This document shows positions 24,401 through 36,439 of a DNA stretch of 64,000 bases, one piece after another. Under the pieces are notes generated by a model that had not been told where the DNA came from, did not search any database, and saw only the letters and a program-made list of their open reading frames with translations. Where the stretch lies: contig NC_065547.1 of the NCBI RefSeq assembly GCF_022605725.1, positions 25,461,167 through 25,525,166 on the forward strand, given 5' to 3'. Position 1 is the first letter of the stretch, and each line of letters begins with the position of its first letter. The stretch comes from Anthonomus grandis grandis. Lineage: Eukaryota; Arthropoda; Insecta; Coleoptera; Curculionidae. Both the position numbers and the translations under genes were made by a program.

Positions 24401-25569
24401 ACTACAGTCCGACCCGAATGAAATGTAGAGATAGCCAGAGATAGGCGTACAGTGTTCCTCTCTCAATGAAGAGCGCAAGTGTGGATTTGAAGAATCTGCA
24501 AATCATTGTCATTTATTCTTTAAATTAAGGCTTAACTTATGGATTTTTCTTGCATGTTAAAGCATTGATCACCATTGATTGATACATTGGCATCCAAGAA
24601 AGAAATTTTCCGAGGCGGTATATATATATTTTTATTTGCTTAAAATGTCCAAGAGAGAATATGGCAATTCTGCCCTGGCGAAGTTCCTTGAGTCGTCGCT
24701 GTTTAAAGTATTGATTAACGATTAAACCATTTGCTTGCAGCCACATAAATGAAGGAAAAGCAGAATTGCGAAAAAACAAAACGGTCAACATTCCGTAAGA
24801 ATAATGGCTTCTTTATTTGTTCGAAGAACACCGGAGTTATAGTGACCAACAAGAGACACATTAAAAGATCAGCGTCATTGTAAAATGTTAATATTTTCTC
24901 TAACAAAATAAACTGTACGTTTGCCAATTACACCAAATTACTTCTCCAATAGAGAAAATAATAAAATAACCGGTTAAAACTTAGGTGACGTCGTGGCGAC
25001 ATTGACGATTCAATCCACGGAAAAAATTGCTACGCTTGATAAAATTTGAATTAGAATTTTAGGCAAAAACCAGCCGTCATACGACGTTATGGTATATTCA
25101 CGAAAAAGATAGTAAAAATATAAAAATAGTGATCGGTTTAATCTACTAGCATTAAAGTCGATAAGAGTTATAATGGATAACATGGAAAGAATATCTAAAA
25201 TTATATTCATATATAAAACAAGGCAACAAAGAGCAATAACATAATGTGATGCCAGGTAAGAATTTGGTGGGGTTGACTCTGTGATTATGCTTAAACTTTA
25301 TAAATAAATTCTGAGATTCCATTTGAGTTATCAAACCAAACCAATCTCCAGATATTCAGAAGAAAATTTAAAAAAATTGTATTGTATACATTTTTAAGCC
25401 CTGAGGATAGCCTCATGATGTCTACTCCTACTAACATATTACTGAGTGAAGTTGGGGAGATGCCATTATCTAAATGCCAACCATCGATCCTCAAAGGAAT
25501 CAACATCACCATTATGAAACTTGAAAAGAACCAACAAACATTTATAGAGGGTCATTGGAGTTCATAGGG
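21461..25569. other. Long unassigned stretch
   Basis: About 4 kb without a supportable gene. All open frames are short and lack family features. A weak inverted pair (TACAGGTGT at about 22286, ACACCTGTA at about 22414) with partial subterminal similarity may be a tiny MITE. The remainder is AT-rich, with a (TA)n run near 24620. Confidence 0.4.
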
Positions 25570-25955
25570 TTCCCCGTCTGCTCAGCAGAAGTATGGGCAA
25601 TAAACCGGGTAATGGATTTGATGAAATAAGTAAACAAACCGGCAACAATATTATCTGAAGACTAAAAAATATCAAGAAAAAGCCCAGAAAACCCCAATAT
25701 AGACTAACTAGCGAACAAAATCAAATAAGTCACTAGACCCAACAGTTGAACTAAGAAACCTGCTACCGAAGATCGAAGCAGCCATGGAATGGATAGATAA
25801 CTTTGAAGAACTGATTACACCGGGAGGAGCGGAATATACATACTATAAGCAAACCACTAATACTATCAGCAAAGCACTGAGAGGATCTAGGTTTATGAAT
25901 AGTGGTCTACACAGAGAAAAAACTGCTATGAATCGCACCAGGTATAAACACTGAT
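25570..25955 (+). pseudogene. Possible LINE RNase H fragment
   Basis: The frame SAEVWAINRVMDLMK (stop) VNKPATILSED recalls RNase H, where QAEV.AI is followed by a hydrophobic strand and DSQ. A second open frame from about 25737 (VELRNLLPKIEAAMEWIDNF, ending RTRYKH) follows and is unrecognised. Similarity is short and one active residue is shifted, so confidence is low. Confidence 0.3.
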
Positions 25956-26899
25956 GATTATTTTTTGAACACCTAGGGAGAATCACATTAAGACAAGACA
26001 ACTTATGTAGCTATGGCAAAATAGGATCCATCCTACACAAGCACTTCGACAGTAGACTATAGCAAGATTCATGACTTTCGCTTCAAATTCTATAAAATAT
26101 TTTCTATATACGTATTTGTATAAGTTTGACTTCAATTCTAGGAGTTTTTGAATAGGTATGCTTTTTCACTCATGTGACATGAAATTATGAGTATTTGTCC
26201 CCAAAATTACAGTTACATTATGTCGTAGATCCTAGCTGATAAATAGTCTAAATAGCTTACTAAATAAATAACTCTAAATTACATAAATTCGAAGAAAATC
26301 TTACCATAATTCAACTTGACAGCAAATATTAAAGAAATAGAGACCTCCTCGGAACCTGTACATACAAACTCCAGAAGAAAATGAATCTTTCAGTTGCAGT
26401 ATACACTGCAAGAAAAGGAGGGCACAGAACATGGTCAGAATAACCCTAACAACTTAAACCAGTAGTCTATATACGCATGGACGTAGAAAAAAAATATACA
26501 CTTACAAGCCTGAATTTATCGCAGACCTTCTAAATCAAAATAGGAAACTTGCAAGTATGGGTCTTCTTATGGAATACTGCAAACTATGTATGTTCCTGAC
26601 ATTAATAAAAATTAGCAGACATTGCTAACTATATTTGATGTAACATATAATCATGAACCATTATGTAGGCCTAGATTTGAGAGACAATAATGACGCAAAT
26701 CAAGAACCCAGTAAATATAGAAATGCGAGTGTTATTAAAAGAAAGGTTTAGCTGGAGTCTTAGTTAGCCAGTAAAATTAATCTACTAAATTTAGTTGTTT
26801 AACTTAACCATATCTATATAATCCTAAATTTATCCTCTAACAAAAACAAATCAATGTTTATGCAGCAGTTCCAGACTTAATCATCTGCTATCAAACCCG
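25956..26899. other. Unassigned spacer
   Basis: No recognisable feature. A few short frames without motifs. Confidence 0.4.
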
Positions 26900-27520
26900 C
26901 GGATATTTTCTGGAATTTAGACAAATAAATGACGATATTCCAGAGTGAATTCGCGAAGTGATCCGGTACACCTGCCTGGCGGGCGCCAGTAATGTCTTGC
27001 TTGTCCTCCATCGGTAACATTTTTAAAACGTGTATACGTGCTAATTGCTACATTTTTAAACGACTCTTCTTTATAAATTTAAATGGCTCAATTCGAAGCA
27101 GTAGCGACGCTTTCCCCGTGCAATGATAATTGGTACCTCGAATGGGTGGTGTAACGATATGCAAAGATTAAAGCATTTTTATTGGCTTAACCGGCTTCGA
27201 ATCGGCATAATTGATTGGCCTATCAATGAAAATGGAAGTGATTAAGTTTCCCTGCTTAATGGTCATAAATATTCTGCTAGGCTGGAAAGGGCCACTTTGC
27301 ACTGACTATTTATTATCGTTATAGGCGGATTAGACGAGACACTCGTTAACGGTTATTCTAATTAAGAGGGACGTTTCGTAAGTCGTATTAGAGCATTCTC
27401 AGTTTAGGTTCATCATTTTTATTATACATCGCAGGCAGGTGTACCGAATTACTTGATTATTATCTGCATCCTCACTTTCTTCAAGATACTGTCTTGGTTA
27501 TTATGATGTACACATCGTAT
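26900..27520. promoter_or_regulatory. Candidate conserved non-coding block (speculative)
   Basis: More balanced base composition than its surroundings, no open frame, no visible repeat structure or transposon motif, and many homeodomain-type TAAT/ATTA and TTTAT cores. These traits fit a single-copy non-coding element such as an enhancer, but composition alone cannot show function. Confidence 0.2.
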
Positions 27521-28239
27521 AGTGGGTAATCATTTTTTTTAACCGCGTATCTACCTACTCTATACCATAATGGTTTTTTTTTACGAGATTTTTTATATAA
27601 TTATATAGTGGAAGGTCGGATTCGTATGGTGCGGGTAAATTGGGCTCACCCACTATGCAAGTTGCGAACAACGCCTCGTGTTTGTTTGAAAACTTAATTA
27701 TGTTTGGTTAAAATAGGCTGATTTTATTTTGTTTCCTAATTTCTTCTTTAAAATTATTTTTAAAATTGTAATATTTTATATTTAATTTCTTTAAAGACTA
27801 TTTTACTTCTTCTGATTCTTAAGTAGATTCTTAATTTAAAAGCTATATAAGATGAAGTTTATTATTCCTAGTTATACTGCTACTACAGCATTTGTTGCAG
27901 CTTAATCATAAAAATCGAGACGTATTAATAATTATAAACAGGGATATAAAAATATTGGCATATAAGTTTTTGACAAAGGAAAATCAGTTTGTAAATGCCT
28001 AATAACTATAGTCATGGTCCAGGTTCTGGTATTCACAGTATCAACCCCAGAACGATTAGGCCAGAAAAACAGAAAATATGATATAGTATTTCAGACATAA
28101 GTCGCCTTCATACCAAGTTATGCTACACACTTACGGTCAACTTGGGTATTAACTTAAGTATTAAGTAGAGTTTCACTTAACTTGAACGTAGTTCAGACCA
28201 ATGTATCCATACTCATAACATTAGGTCGCTCATAGTAAC
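27521..28239. other. Unassigned spacer
   Basis: AT-rich with no gene. A short inverted pair (ATAGTGGGT near 27520, ACCCACTAT near 27648) could mark a tiny MITE; unproven. Confidence 0.35.
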
Positions 28240-28700
28240 TAAGCTTATGCCTATTTATGTTTAGTTTGAAAAGAAGAAAATTGACAAACTTTTACTGTAA
28301 GACTGTACCGACTCGAGACGTTTAAAATGAATCTTGAAAATTGCTGACCAAAATTTGTATGAGTACTCCAAATAGTTCCTCACCAAAGCATATAATATCA
28401 TTATTTAGGACTCCCAGCTATGCTAGATGCTTTTTATATCATATTTTCAATGTGACAGTCAAATCTTCAGAAAAAGTTCAGAATCAATAAGCACGATTAT
28501 ATTATTGACTGAGAGTAAATTTCCTCATCTTATACCACTTGACGACGTTACTAATATTTTTCTCAAGAATAGTACTTAGTATAGTTTGTATTGTGTTATC
28601 TTATATAACTTAAAGTCTTTAATAAGAAATAAGTAGGAGCAATGTCAACCACAGGTGAGATATTTGTGGGACTCCAGAATAAACCAAGACATCACTGGAC
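28240..28700 (-). pseudogene. LINE reverse transcriptase fragment (Jockey-like)
   Basis: On the minus strand 28685-28655 reads SGVPQISHL, matching RT motif B (SGVPQGS.LGP). Farther on come ILEKNISNVVKWY, like the LQ.DL....W segment after motif C, and HFKRLESVQSYSKSL near 28328-28275, like the I..LE.VQRKF.R tail. Motif C itself is not readable. Several stops and shifts. Confidence 0.5.
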
Positions 28701-29059
28701 AGCGCCTTATCGATTTTAACTTAAACCGATCATTTAATTTTTTAATTACTTTCTAAATTATCTTAAAATTTAATTTCTTTTACGTAATTTTTACCCGCCA
28801 TAGCGTAGGTTATTTTATGACAATTTTGAATAGCTTTTCGGTCTGGAGTATCAATGGGACTTTTTTAGTAAAATTAAAAATGTTTTAAGACAAAGTTATT
28901 TGTTAGGTCTTAAATAACATTAAGCAAGCTAATTGCAAGTTAATACATAGATTTTCGCACCGAAAATTTAAGTTGGCCAGAAATGTATATTTAAACAAGA
29001 AAAAAATATAAAAAATTAACGAAAATAGTCATTTATTTCAAATGGCAGTAAATACAACA
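28701..29059. other. Unassigned spacer
   Basis: No supportable feature. Confidence 0.35.
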
Positions 29060-29520
29060 ATGCCTATACCGCAAAAGATATGGTTAATAAGATACACACA
29101 TAAACTTTCTATATTAACACTTTCGTTTAAACCACTTTTAAATGCTTGCTTGTTTAGACATTTAATATTGTAGCTGGTATTATCAAATATGGCAACTTAC
29201 ATATAGTAATTAATTATCTTGATACTTTGTTTCATTAATACCTTCCATAAAATCTGTTAAGATTCGGATTCAATTTCTTCTAATATTGGTAATGATGTAT
29301 CTAGCTTTGCTTTGAATGTTGTCCAATCATGAGACTGTTTTTTCTGAATTTTACGTTGCAAGGAAAATAAATGACTTATATAAAAAGGTAGCTATTAGGA
29401 TACCATCAGTCCTTGTGGCAAGTTTATTAGGTAATTAAACTCTCTTTTCATAAACATCAGTAACAGATAAATAAGTATCAATAAAATTAACACCAGAAGA
29501 AGCATTTGCAAAATAAAGAG
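29060..29520 (-). pseudogene. Possible LINE linker (endonuclease to RT) fragment
   Basis: The minus-strand frame HDWTTFKAKLDTSLPILEEI resembles the W..F...L......P segment just after the endonuclease in Jockey-like LINEs. A preceding stretch reads GVNFIDTYLSVTDVYEKR. No catalytic motif is visible, so this is tentative. Confidence 0.3.
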
Positions 29521-29820
29521 TTTTGGTTAGTAGTAAAGTTTTCTCGTAATTTAAGTGTCATAACAAAGGTTCTAACCACTAAAGATTAAAATGTCATAAG
29601 AACAACATGATATAGACCCTATTATTCCACGATTTTGGATCAGACGTCGCTGACATTTAGGAAAGTTTGCTGTGAGTTTTTTTGTTTAGGGTCAATAACT
29701 ACTAGCGATCCTCTATGATAGCTGATGATGGCTGATGTGAAATCACATTCCCCTGCAATTCTTCTCCCTTTATGAAATTTTTGTTCGATCGCAAAATATT
29801 TTATAAGAAGGCTTTTCGTT
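29521..29820. other. Unassigned spacer
   Basis: Nothing recognised. Confidence 0.35.
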
Positions 29821-30113
29821 ATTGCGGAGGGTTGTTGGGTGGGGTCAGAAATAAAACAGAAACCTGTTTACCTAAATGTCGACGTTTCGACTTATATTAA
29901 TGGCAAATTAGAATTAACAATGCCCACAATAACACCTACAATTTAACCCATGTTAAAAATAATTCTACGCTCCTTTTATAAATGTGTTTTAATTATAACT
30001 AAAGAAACCTAAACTTAGTGTCCTGAGGATGACTTAATATAAGTCGAAACGTCGACATTTAGGTTAATAGGTTTCTGTTTTATTTCTGACCCCACCCAAC
30101 AACCTTCCGCAAT
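29821..30113. repeat. Fold-back: near-perfect 80-bp inverted repeat
   Basis: Arms 29821-29900 and 30034-30113 match at 77 of 80 positions, separated by about 133 bp. Each arm contains the GTCGACGTTTCGACTT block. The right arm is preceded by TCCTGAGGATGACTT, so it reads as the 'CTGA.GATG...CGAAACG' type of tail found at the ends of Penelope-like elements. It could be a MITE or two element tails in opposite orientation. Confidence 0.8.
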
Positions 30114-30466
30114 ATTGAAGATATTGGGCCACAAACACGAAACTGAAAAAAGATTTTTCGTAATGATTGCTTTATTTTTAAGTAAGTCTCACCATATAAG
30201 CATTACAAATAACTTTATAATAAAGCCATAAATAAAAGTTCTAGGCCTATTATCTAAAATTTATATAACACGAATCACCCTATAGAGGGTCGATATCTCC
30301 TGTTTAATTTAATGCTGTTTAATTACAGCAGATACATGAACTTTATCATTTTTAAGATCCGATCAAAGAGGGGGAATTAGATTTCTGCAAATTATAGACT
30401 ATATAATAAGATTATTAGTCCTTTCAACATGTTTTTGATTTTTATAAGAAGTGTCTGCTTCACCAC
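30114..30466. other. Unassigned spacer
   Basis: No recognised feature. Confidence 0.4.
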
Positions 30467-30760
30467 ATGAATAGGGTTGGTTGGCGGAAATCCGCCAAAT
30501 GCACACTAGGCATTGAGGAGGTCGAGACTGCAGGGCATATCCTATGCAGATGTCCGGCACTAGAGAGAATCAGGCTGCCTATCTTCGACAATGCCTTACC
30601 TAAAACGGAAGACATAGAGAATGCTTCTCCCTATCAAATTATCGAACTCTGAAAGAGGGCGGACTTGATTGGCGAAATTGAGCCGCAATAGACCTAGGGC
30701 CGTAATGGAGGGACACAAGGTGTCTCACTCTCAATAAATATAACTTAGAAGACACACTTC
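30467..30760 (+). pseudogene. 3' end fragment of an LOA/I-type LINE
   Basis: The frame ends with a Cys/His cluster: EETAGHILC-like text (here EVETAGHILCRCPALERIR), then LPKTEDIENASPYQIIEL and, after a stop, ADLIGEIEP and GRNGGTQG. This is the C-terminal zinc-knuckle region of RNase H-bearing LINEs such as the one at 17234-19856, but on the opposite strand and a separate copy. Only the last part is present. The 3' end is near AATAAATATAACTTAG. Confidence 0.65.
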
Positions 30761-31399
30761 TGAAGGTATCTTCGCATAAATTGCAAAATAGCACATGGGC
30801 ACAGGCTTTTGCAAAACAACCACTTTTGAATCAGAGCTAACTTTTCAGCCAGGTAAAATCTGCTTCTACAGATATTACATATGACCAATTGCTTCTCATG
30901 CAGATCTAAAGTACATATACCACAACACTTGTAACTTCAAGTTATTATTCACTAATATTTTAAAAATTCTTGAATATTTCGTAAAAATTATTATCAATTA
31001 TTGGAGAACACTCATGAATTGATAATAATTTTTATACAGGAGAACCAATATTTTTATTTATTGAAATTGATTTTTTGGTTTGAAAATTTGGAAAAAACTA
31101 ACTTTTCATGAAGCACTTTTCTGAAGGTATGGCCTTATGTTCATCTATTATTAAAACAAAGGCAATCTAATTTGGACGCAAATATTATTAAACATTGTTC
31201 TTCAGCTGCTCAATTTTCAAAGAAAGGTTTCTTTTTTTACCATTAATTTTTTAATCTAAGACATGAGACAGTCCGCCACAACTTTTCACTTATGCTAACT
31301 TTAAAACATAATTTTTATGGAAAGAAACGGCAGTTTTTTTATAATTTAAAAAAAACAAGGCGTTAGCAGTTTCTATAAAGTCTTTTTTTATAAAGCAAA
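30761..31399. other. Unassigned; contains a perfect 18-bp stem-loop
   Basis: No gene. At 30982-30999 and 31017-31034 a perfect 18-bp inverted repeat (TAAAAATTATTATCAATT and its complement) encloses a 17-base loop. Confidence 0.5.
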
Positions 31400-31700
31400 T
31401 TTGTCAGAGGGGTTCAGGTTCAGTCTTTCGCTAAATTTATGTTAATTACCTTTTCTTGATATTATCAAAGTTGAACTGTCTGCTTCTTATGCTGATAATA
31501 GTATTCTGCTTTGGCATGATGTTGATACCCATATTCTTTTTGGTATGTAATATTTTAAATATCGGAATTTAAAAGACAGCCTAATATGATAGACATTCTC
31601 TAATTTTAATATAGTCCGATATCGGAACAACAATGATATTAGTATAAGTATGTTTCATACTAGAAAAATCTATGGTATAAACTAACATAATAATACCTGA
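31400..31700 (+). pseudogene. LINE reverse transcriptase fragment
   Basis: Frame LPFLDIIKVELSASYADNSI followed by LLWHDVDTHI matches the DLP......YADD..L block, with motif C YADD changed to YADN (31479-31500). Upstream VRGVQVQSFAK fits a decayed V.RGVPQGSVL motif B in another frame. Downstream similarity fades. Confidence 0.6.
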
Positions 31701-32529
31701 AATGGTGATTAAAGATTTAATTTTGACTGCGCTAAATTCTAACGTCATTTAACTATGGTCAGATTTGTTGGTCAATAAAAATAGAGGTGGGATTACCATA
31801 ATAATAATTTCTTTTATTTATGATAAATAGTGATAAAAATATCACAAAAGGAACCCTTAGCGATTGTTTTTGACTTTATAGTTGGGATTATACCATAGCG
31901 TGATAATAAAGTATTAATCAGTTATATATAAATAAAGCGAGTAGTGTTAATTAAACAGAGTGATAGTTTGTAGCGCAAAAATTACAATGTTGTAGTAATT
32001 CTTATGATACAATAAATATAGGCGTGCAATCTTATATCCCACATAAAATTATAGTATACATTGTTTTTTCAATAAGCTATTAACAGTCTTAATCTTAACA
32101 TTAAAAATAAGTAAGAAAAATTAATATATTATCAAAAAACACGTAAATAAATAAACATAAATTTAATTGGATAATCCCAAAAATGCTTTTACAACTTCAC
32201 ACAAATAAATCACAAGATTAAGGGATTCTATATCTCTTAGTATATATTATATACAAAGGTAAATATTGTATTTTCCTGGATATAGTACAAATTCTACAAG
32301 TATTCTCAGAATTTTATCGTGATACTTAAAAATTTAACTTCTACTGATTCAGAACAGTCTCAGGTGAGAACTTCAGATATCTCCCCACCCAAAATTTCAC
32401 GCAACAATACAATGAAAGCTTTAATTCTCCTTAATTCAAGAGATGCCATGGAGAATCAAGTTAAAAGGAGATTGTACGGAAGTCGTGCGAAGGATAAAAA
32501 CCAATTATTAAGATACAAATAAAATATTA
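31701..32529. other. Unassigned spacer
   Basis: AT-rich. One 67-codon frame on the plus strand (32319-32522) has no recognisable family features. It may be part of the untranslated end of the LINE on the other strand. Confidence 0.35.
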
Positions 32530-32950
32530 AAATATTATTAAAAACATTTCCGGGTTTCAAATAAGCACATTTTTCAGCACCATTTTTAACTGTTTTAAAG
32601 TTTTCCACCAGCATATTATACAATCTTGGAGAATAGCACTTTATTTTTTTTTCGACAATATGTGTTATGAACTGCTGTTGAATATCCTAAAGTGATTCTT
32701 CTTGTAGAAGAATTGTTTAATTTTATCCTTCACCTTTTTATACCATTTTAAATTACGGTTAAGTGACTTAAAACCAAAGACAGATATAACATTAGTCAGT
32801 TAAGTCTCGTCTGTGGATGTCTTTTCTACGTTTAGTGTTAACCTGTTTTTTAAAGATACATATTTCAGTTCAGCAAGATTTTAGTTTAAATAATAAAACG
32901 GTATCATTAGCAAAACTAATCATCTCTTTTAGTCTTAAATTATTAAAAAT
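32530..32950 (-). pseudogene. LINE RT motif C and C-terminal fragment
   Basis: On the minus strand 32921-32894 reads SFANDTVLLF, a motif C with YADD altered to FAND. At 32637-32578 it reads SPRLYNMLVENFKTVKNG, matching the AP..YN.LP...K....... tail that ends Jockey/CR1-like proteins. Between them the thumb region is deleted or unreadable. Confidence 0.6.
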
Positions 32951-33215
32951 TATTTAATTTATAAATTAATTACTTATTAAAAATCAAAGGAGAACAACAC
33001 AAAGTCTTTTGTTAAATATAAGAAAAAAATAAATTATTAATAATTAACCCCACGTTGGCCGATATATTAGAATTAACTGAGGAAGACGGAGGGCAAACTG
33101 ACGTCTTCCGATCTCGGAGTTTTTTGTACACTTGCTACAATTTTTGGAAATATAAATTTATAAATTTTCTGAAGCAAAATTTCTGGCGAGGCTTCTGGCA
33201 CTGCCTGAAATTATG
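32951..33215. other. Unassigned spacer
   Basis: Short AT-rich spacer. Confidence 0.4.
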
Positions 33216-33320
33216 ACTTATACTTATACTTATACTTATACTTATACTTATACTTATACTTATACTTATACTTATACTTATACTTATACTTATACTTATA
33301 CTTATACTTATACTTATACT
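33216..33320 (+). repeat. (ACTTAT)n microsatellite, about 17 copies
   Basis: An uninterrupted array of the hexamer ACTTAT over about 105 bp. An open frame through it (Thr-Tyr repeats) is an artefact. It begins exactly where the gag pseudogene on the minus strand breaks off. Confidence 0.97.
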
Positions 33321-34952
33321 GCTTCAGTTTCCTCAATTGATCTACTTAAATACAATAGTTCATTAAGAGTGCTGATACGTTCCGTAGCAAGTCTTCGCTG
33401 AATGTGAGGCAACAGATTTCTTCTGATAACTTGTAACCGGGTGGTTTCTGAGGGCAAATTTGGGAGTTTTCTAAATAATGCTTCCATAGCTACGACAAAA
33501 CTAACCACACGTTCATGGGAACTTTGAGTTCGGTGCTGAATCTCATCCCAAAGCCCAAACTCATAATCAAAAGGCTGGAATGCAACTCGTAATTGAGCCT
33601 GTAGATCATCCCATTGGGAAAAGCGTTTTGTCTAAAACCAAAGGAGAGCATCTTTTGTAAAGAGTTCTGGGGCAGACTTTAAAATATGTTCTTTGGAGAC
33701 TCCTCTAGAGACACGAAGCTCTTCAAGGCGTTCGAGAAAGTCTGTCACACTAGACTGACCAATATATTTTAAGTTCCACGACGACACATCGTGATACTTG
33801 TAAGGCAGAGAATTTATATAATATCGACTTGGCTGTCCTCGTAATGGAGAAAACTCAAAATTGTCAAGTCGATTGGCAAGATCCAAAACTGGATTAGGGT
33901 GACTTAAAGTTTCATCTATGATATGAGATGCATCAGTATGCACTTGTCGTGAGGCATCTACTTCCGAATCCATAAACCTTATTCGAGAACGTCTTTCATT
34001 AGGTCCACCATGTTGGAAATAACCTGGATCATACTGATCATAAGATGTGGTACCTGAACTGTAACTGATTATTTACACGCCCGTTAGAAGTTGAGTGAGG
34101 AACTTGAGAGGAATGTCCTAAAAACTGACGGTAATTGTCTGATACTCCATTTGTCGGATTCAAAGTTGCTGAGGGTGAAATTTGTTCTGGAATTGCTTCT
34201 ACGATCATTGAGTCACGACGTCTCTGAGATATAGGTAGGGAAGTATCTACACCTTGCGGAAAAGAGAATTGTAAAGAAGGAGGTTGAATATCAACAGGCC
34301 TAAAAGCGGAATGTGGAATATTTGTGTGACTATTAGGGTCAGATGACTCCGGATAGTTTTCTCTTACTAAGTGAGATGGTGGATGGATTACTCGACGGTT
34401 ATCAGTTACTGGCTCTAATTTATCGTGGGATACAGTTAGAACAGACTGAATAGATGACTGTCTCTGATTTTCATCTAAACTAATCAGATCATGAACGATG
34501 GCTGAGTCTTCGTGGGTAGTTGTATGAGGAACTAATAATGGTTGAGAATCATTGGGGTTATTTGTATCCAAGATACTGTGATTAGCGGATTCAAGTCGAT
34601 GATGGTTAGCTGCAGAATGGTGAGTTTGTACAGGAATATAGATTCTTTCTTTTACAAGCAACAAGCGATCGAAAAGTTCATGGCAATTCTTCTCAATCTT
34701 TATTTTCTTATCTCGTTCGGATCTTTCGATGCATAAAATCCGGTTTAAGCGAGATCTAGTAATTTTGCTTCGCAAATTGACAACTCGCTGAATCGTAACA
34801 GGAAGTAGTCGGTGGTGGCATACATCCATCACGTTCTAATTGTATGACCTCGCGCAAAGTAGTTCGTTTTGAGTAAAAGTACCCGATAATGGAAGACCAC
34901 GTATCGCTAGTTCATATTTAATTTCTTCCGTGCCAAGCAAATTAATATCCAT
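33321..34952 (-). pseudogene. gypsy-type retrotransposon gag pseudogene
   Basis: Read on the minus strand from ATG at 34952: MDINLLGTEEIKYELAIRG, an N-terminal block like that of insect Ty3/gypsy gag proteins. After a stop near 34835 a long polar, Ser/His/Pro-rich region runs to 34038. In another frame from 33973 the capsid-like domain follows (DFLERLEELRVSRGVSKEH, a stop at WF, WDDLQAQLRVAF, GLWDEIQHRTQ, VVSFVVAMEALFRKLP, LQVIRRNLLPHIQRRL) and ends SRSIEETEAV at the microsatellite. No zinc knuckle, protease or polymerase follows, so the copy is cut there. At least one frameshift and two stops. An envelope gene is not seen. Confidence 0.72.
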
Positions 34953-36439
34953 TTAAATTGATATCGTATATAAATACATATCGGGTACTAAAATCGTAAA
35001 AAGCAAATAAGCTAAAACAGTTCCTTGCGGTACACTAAACTTGCTACATGCTGATTTATTTTTGTTGGGTAGCTTTTTAATAGATAATTGTCTCGTAATT
35101 AATCACTAGAGTGCTTGAAGTTTTTCTGTATTATGGCAGAGAGTATTTAAAGCTTTGCAAAGATTTTTGAACCTCAAAAAGATCATCAATTATGTTTCAA
35201 AACCAAGGTACGTTTAAGAGACTTAGTTAATATGGACTGGAACAAAAGTTACTATGGTAAGGCGCAAAGGATAGTTATAAAATTTGTTAAGTTTAATGGA
35301 AACATTGGACATAGTACATATACAGTGCTTTCATTTTAAAACCTACCATTCTTCTTTGTATCTGTATCTGTAACTGGAGAGGGTCGAGCGAACACAACTG
35401 TATTTTCAAAGAGGTTGGAGGAATTCTCCCTCAGCTTATCACCCATTCCAACGAATTAACGAAAGAGAAACATCAACAAGAATTTCCCTGATCTTTTTAA
35501 TACAATACTTCAGGAATTCTATTGCATATTGAGAGAGCAGAGCAATGGCAAAGGATAGTTGTCGTCAACGATAATCTATTTTGCGGTTCTTTTATCGTCA
35601 AAGGAGCCGTTGGTGGAGAGCTAGAGTAGTATATGACATATAAATCACAAAATAGAATATTGGTAGACGCAGCTATATGTACTTCTTCTCTCGTCTTCTT
35701 GTTTGCATGCCATACAATGTACGGCCTATATAATTGACTTCGTTATAGCTTTTTTTTGAAAAGGTGGCCATTTAATTGACAGTATCTATTATAAGACGTA
35801 GTTTTTCTGTAGTCAGAAACAATTTAGCGATACTTTTGACTTGTCCAGATAGTTGACAAATAGTTGAAGTTCCTTCGACAAATTGCAGCCTTGAGTATTA
35901 TTCCAACGCTTTTAAAAAATTAACCACCTATAAAAACTTGTTAATTTAAATATACAGAAGGAAGTTTTACATTTAATGATGTTCTATCAATCATGTGAAG
36001 TTAATCTGCTCCTTTTACTTTGATAAGTCAAATGGGAACTCCTAATCGTATGTCACAACCTTGAAAGTATGCTACTTTTTTCAATTTACTATTCATTATA
36101 GCAATAAAAGTTATATTATATATATAATAAAATTATATTATATATACAATAAAAGTTATATTATATTAATAATTATAAATCGATTAACGTACAACCGAAT
36201 AGTAGGCAAAAATATGTAGTAATAATGAATATTTTACTGACCTGAAACTTTAGTAGGTAATAGATTAATATGGGTTTTGCGTATCTTTACATTTGCTTTG
36301 CAAAAAGGCTTTTACCACAATGTCTTGTTATAAGCTTACAGTGGGGTTTAAAAGTTACATTCAAATTCAAAAACCGCCTCATTTTTACGTATGATATTCC
36401 TTTTCAAAAGTTGTCAAAACCCACGGGGGATCAAAATAA
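34953..36439. other. Unassigned region 5' of gag
   Basis: Would contain the 5' LTR and leader of the gag copy if present, but I cannot define LTR ends. A TATA-rich simple repeat lies at about 36108-36170. No gene. Confidence 0.35.

Noticed and set aside
27518..27659. ATAGTGGGT inverted pair as a MITE
   Set aside because: Only about 10 bp of inverted repeat and no target duplication.
33213..33401. Plus-strand open frame of alternating Thr-Tyr
   Set aside because: It is the translation of the (ACTTAT) microsatellite.
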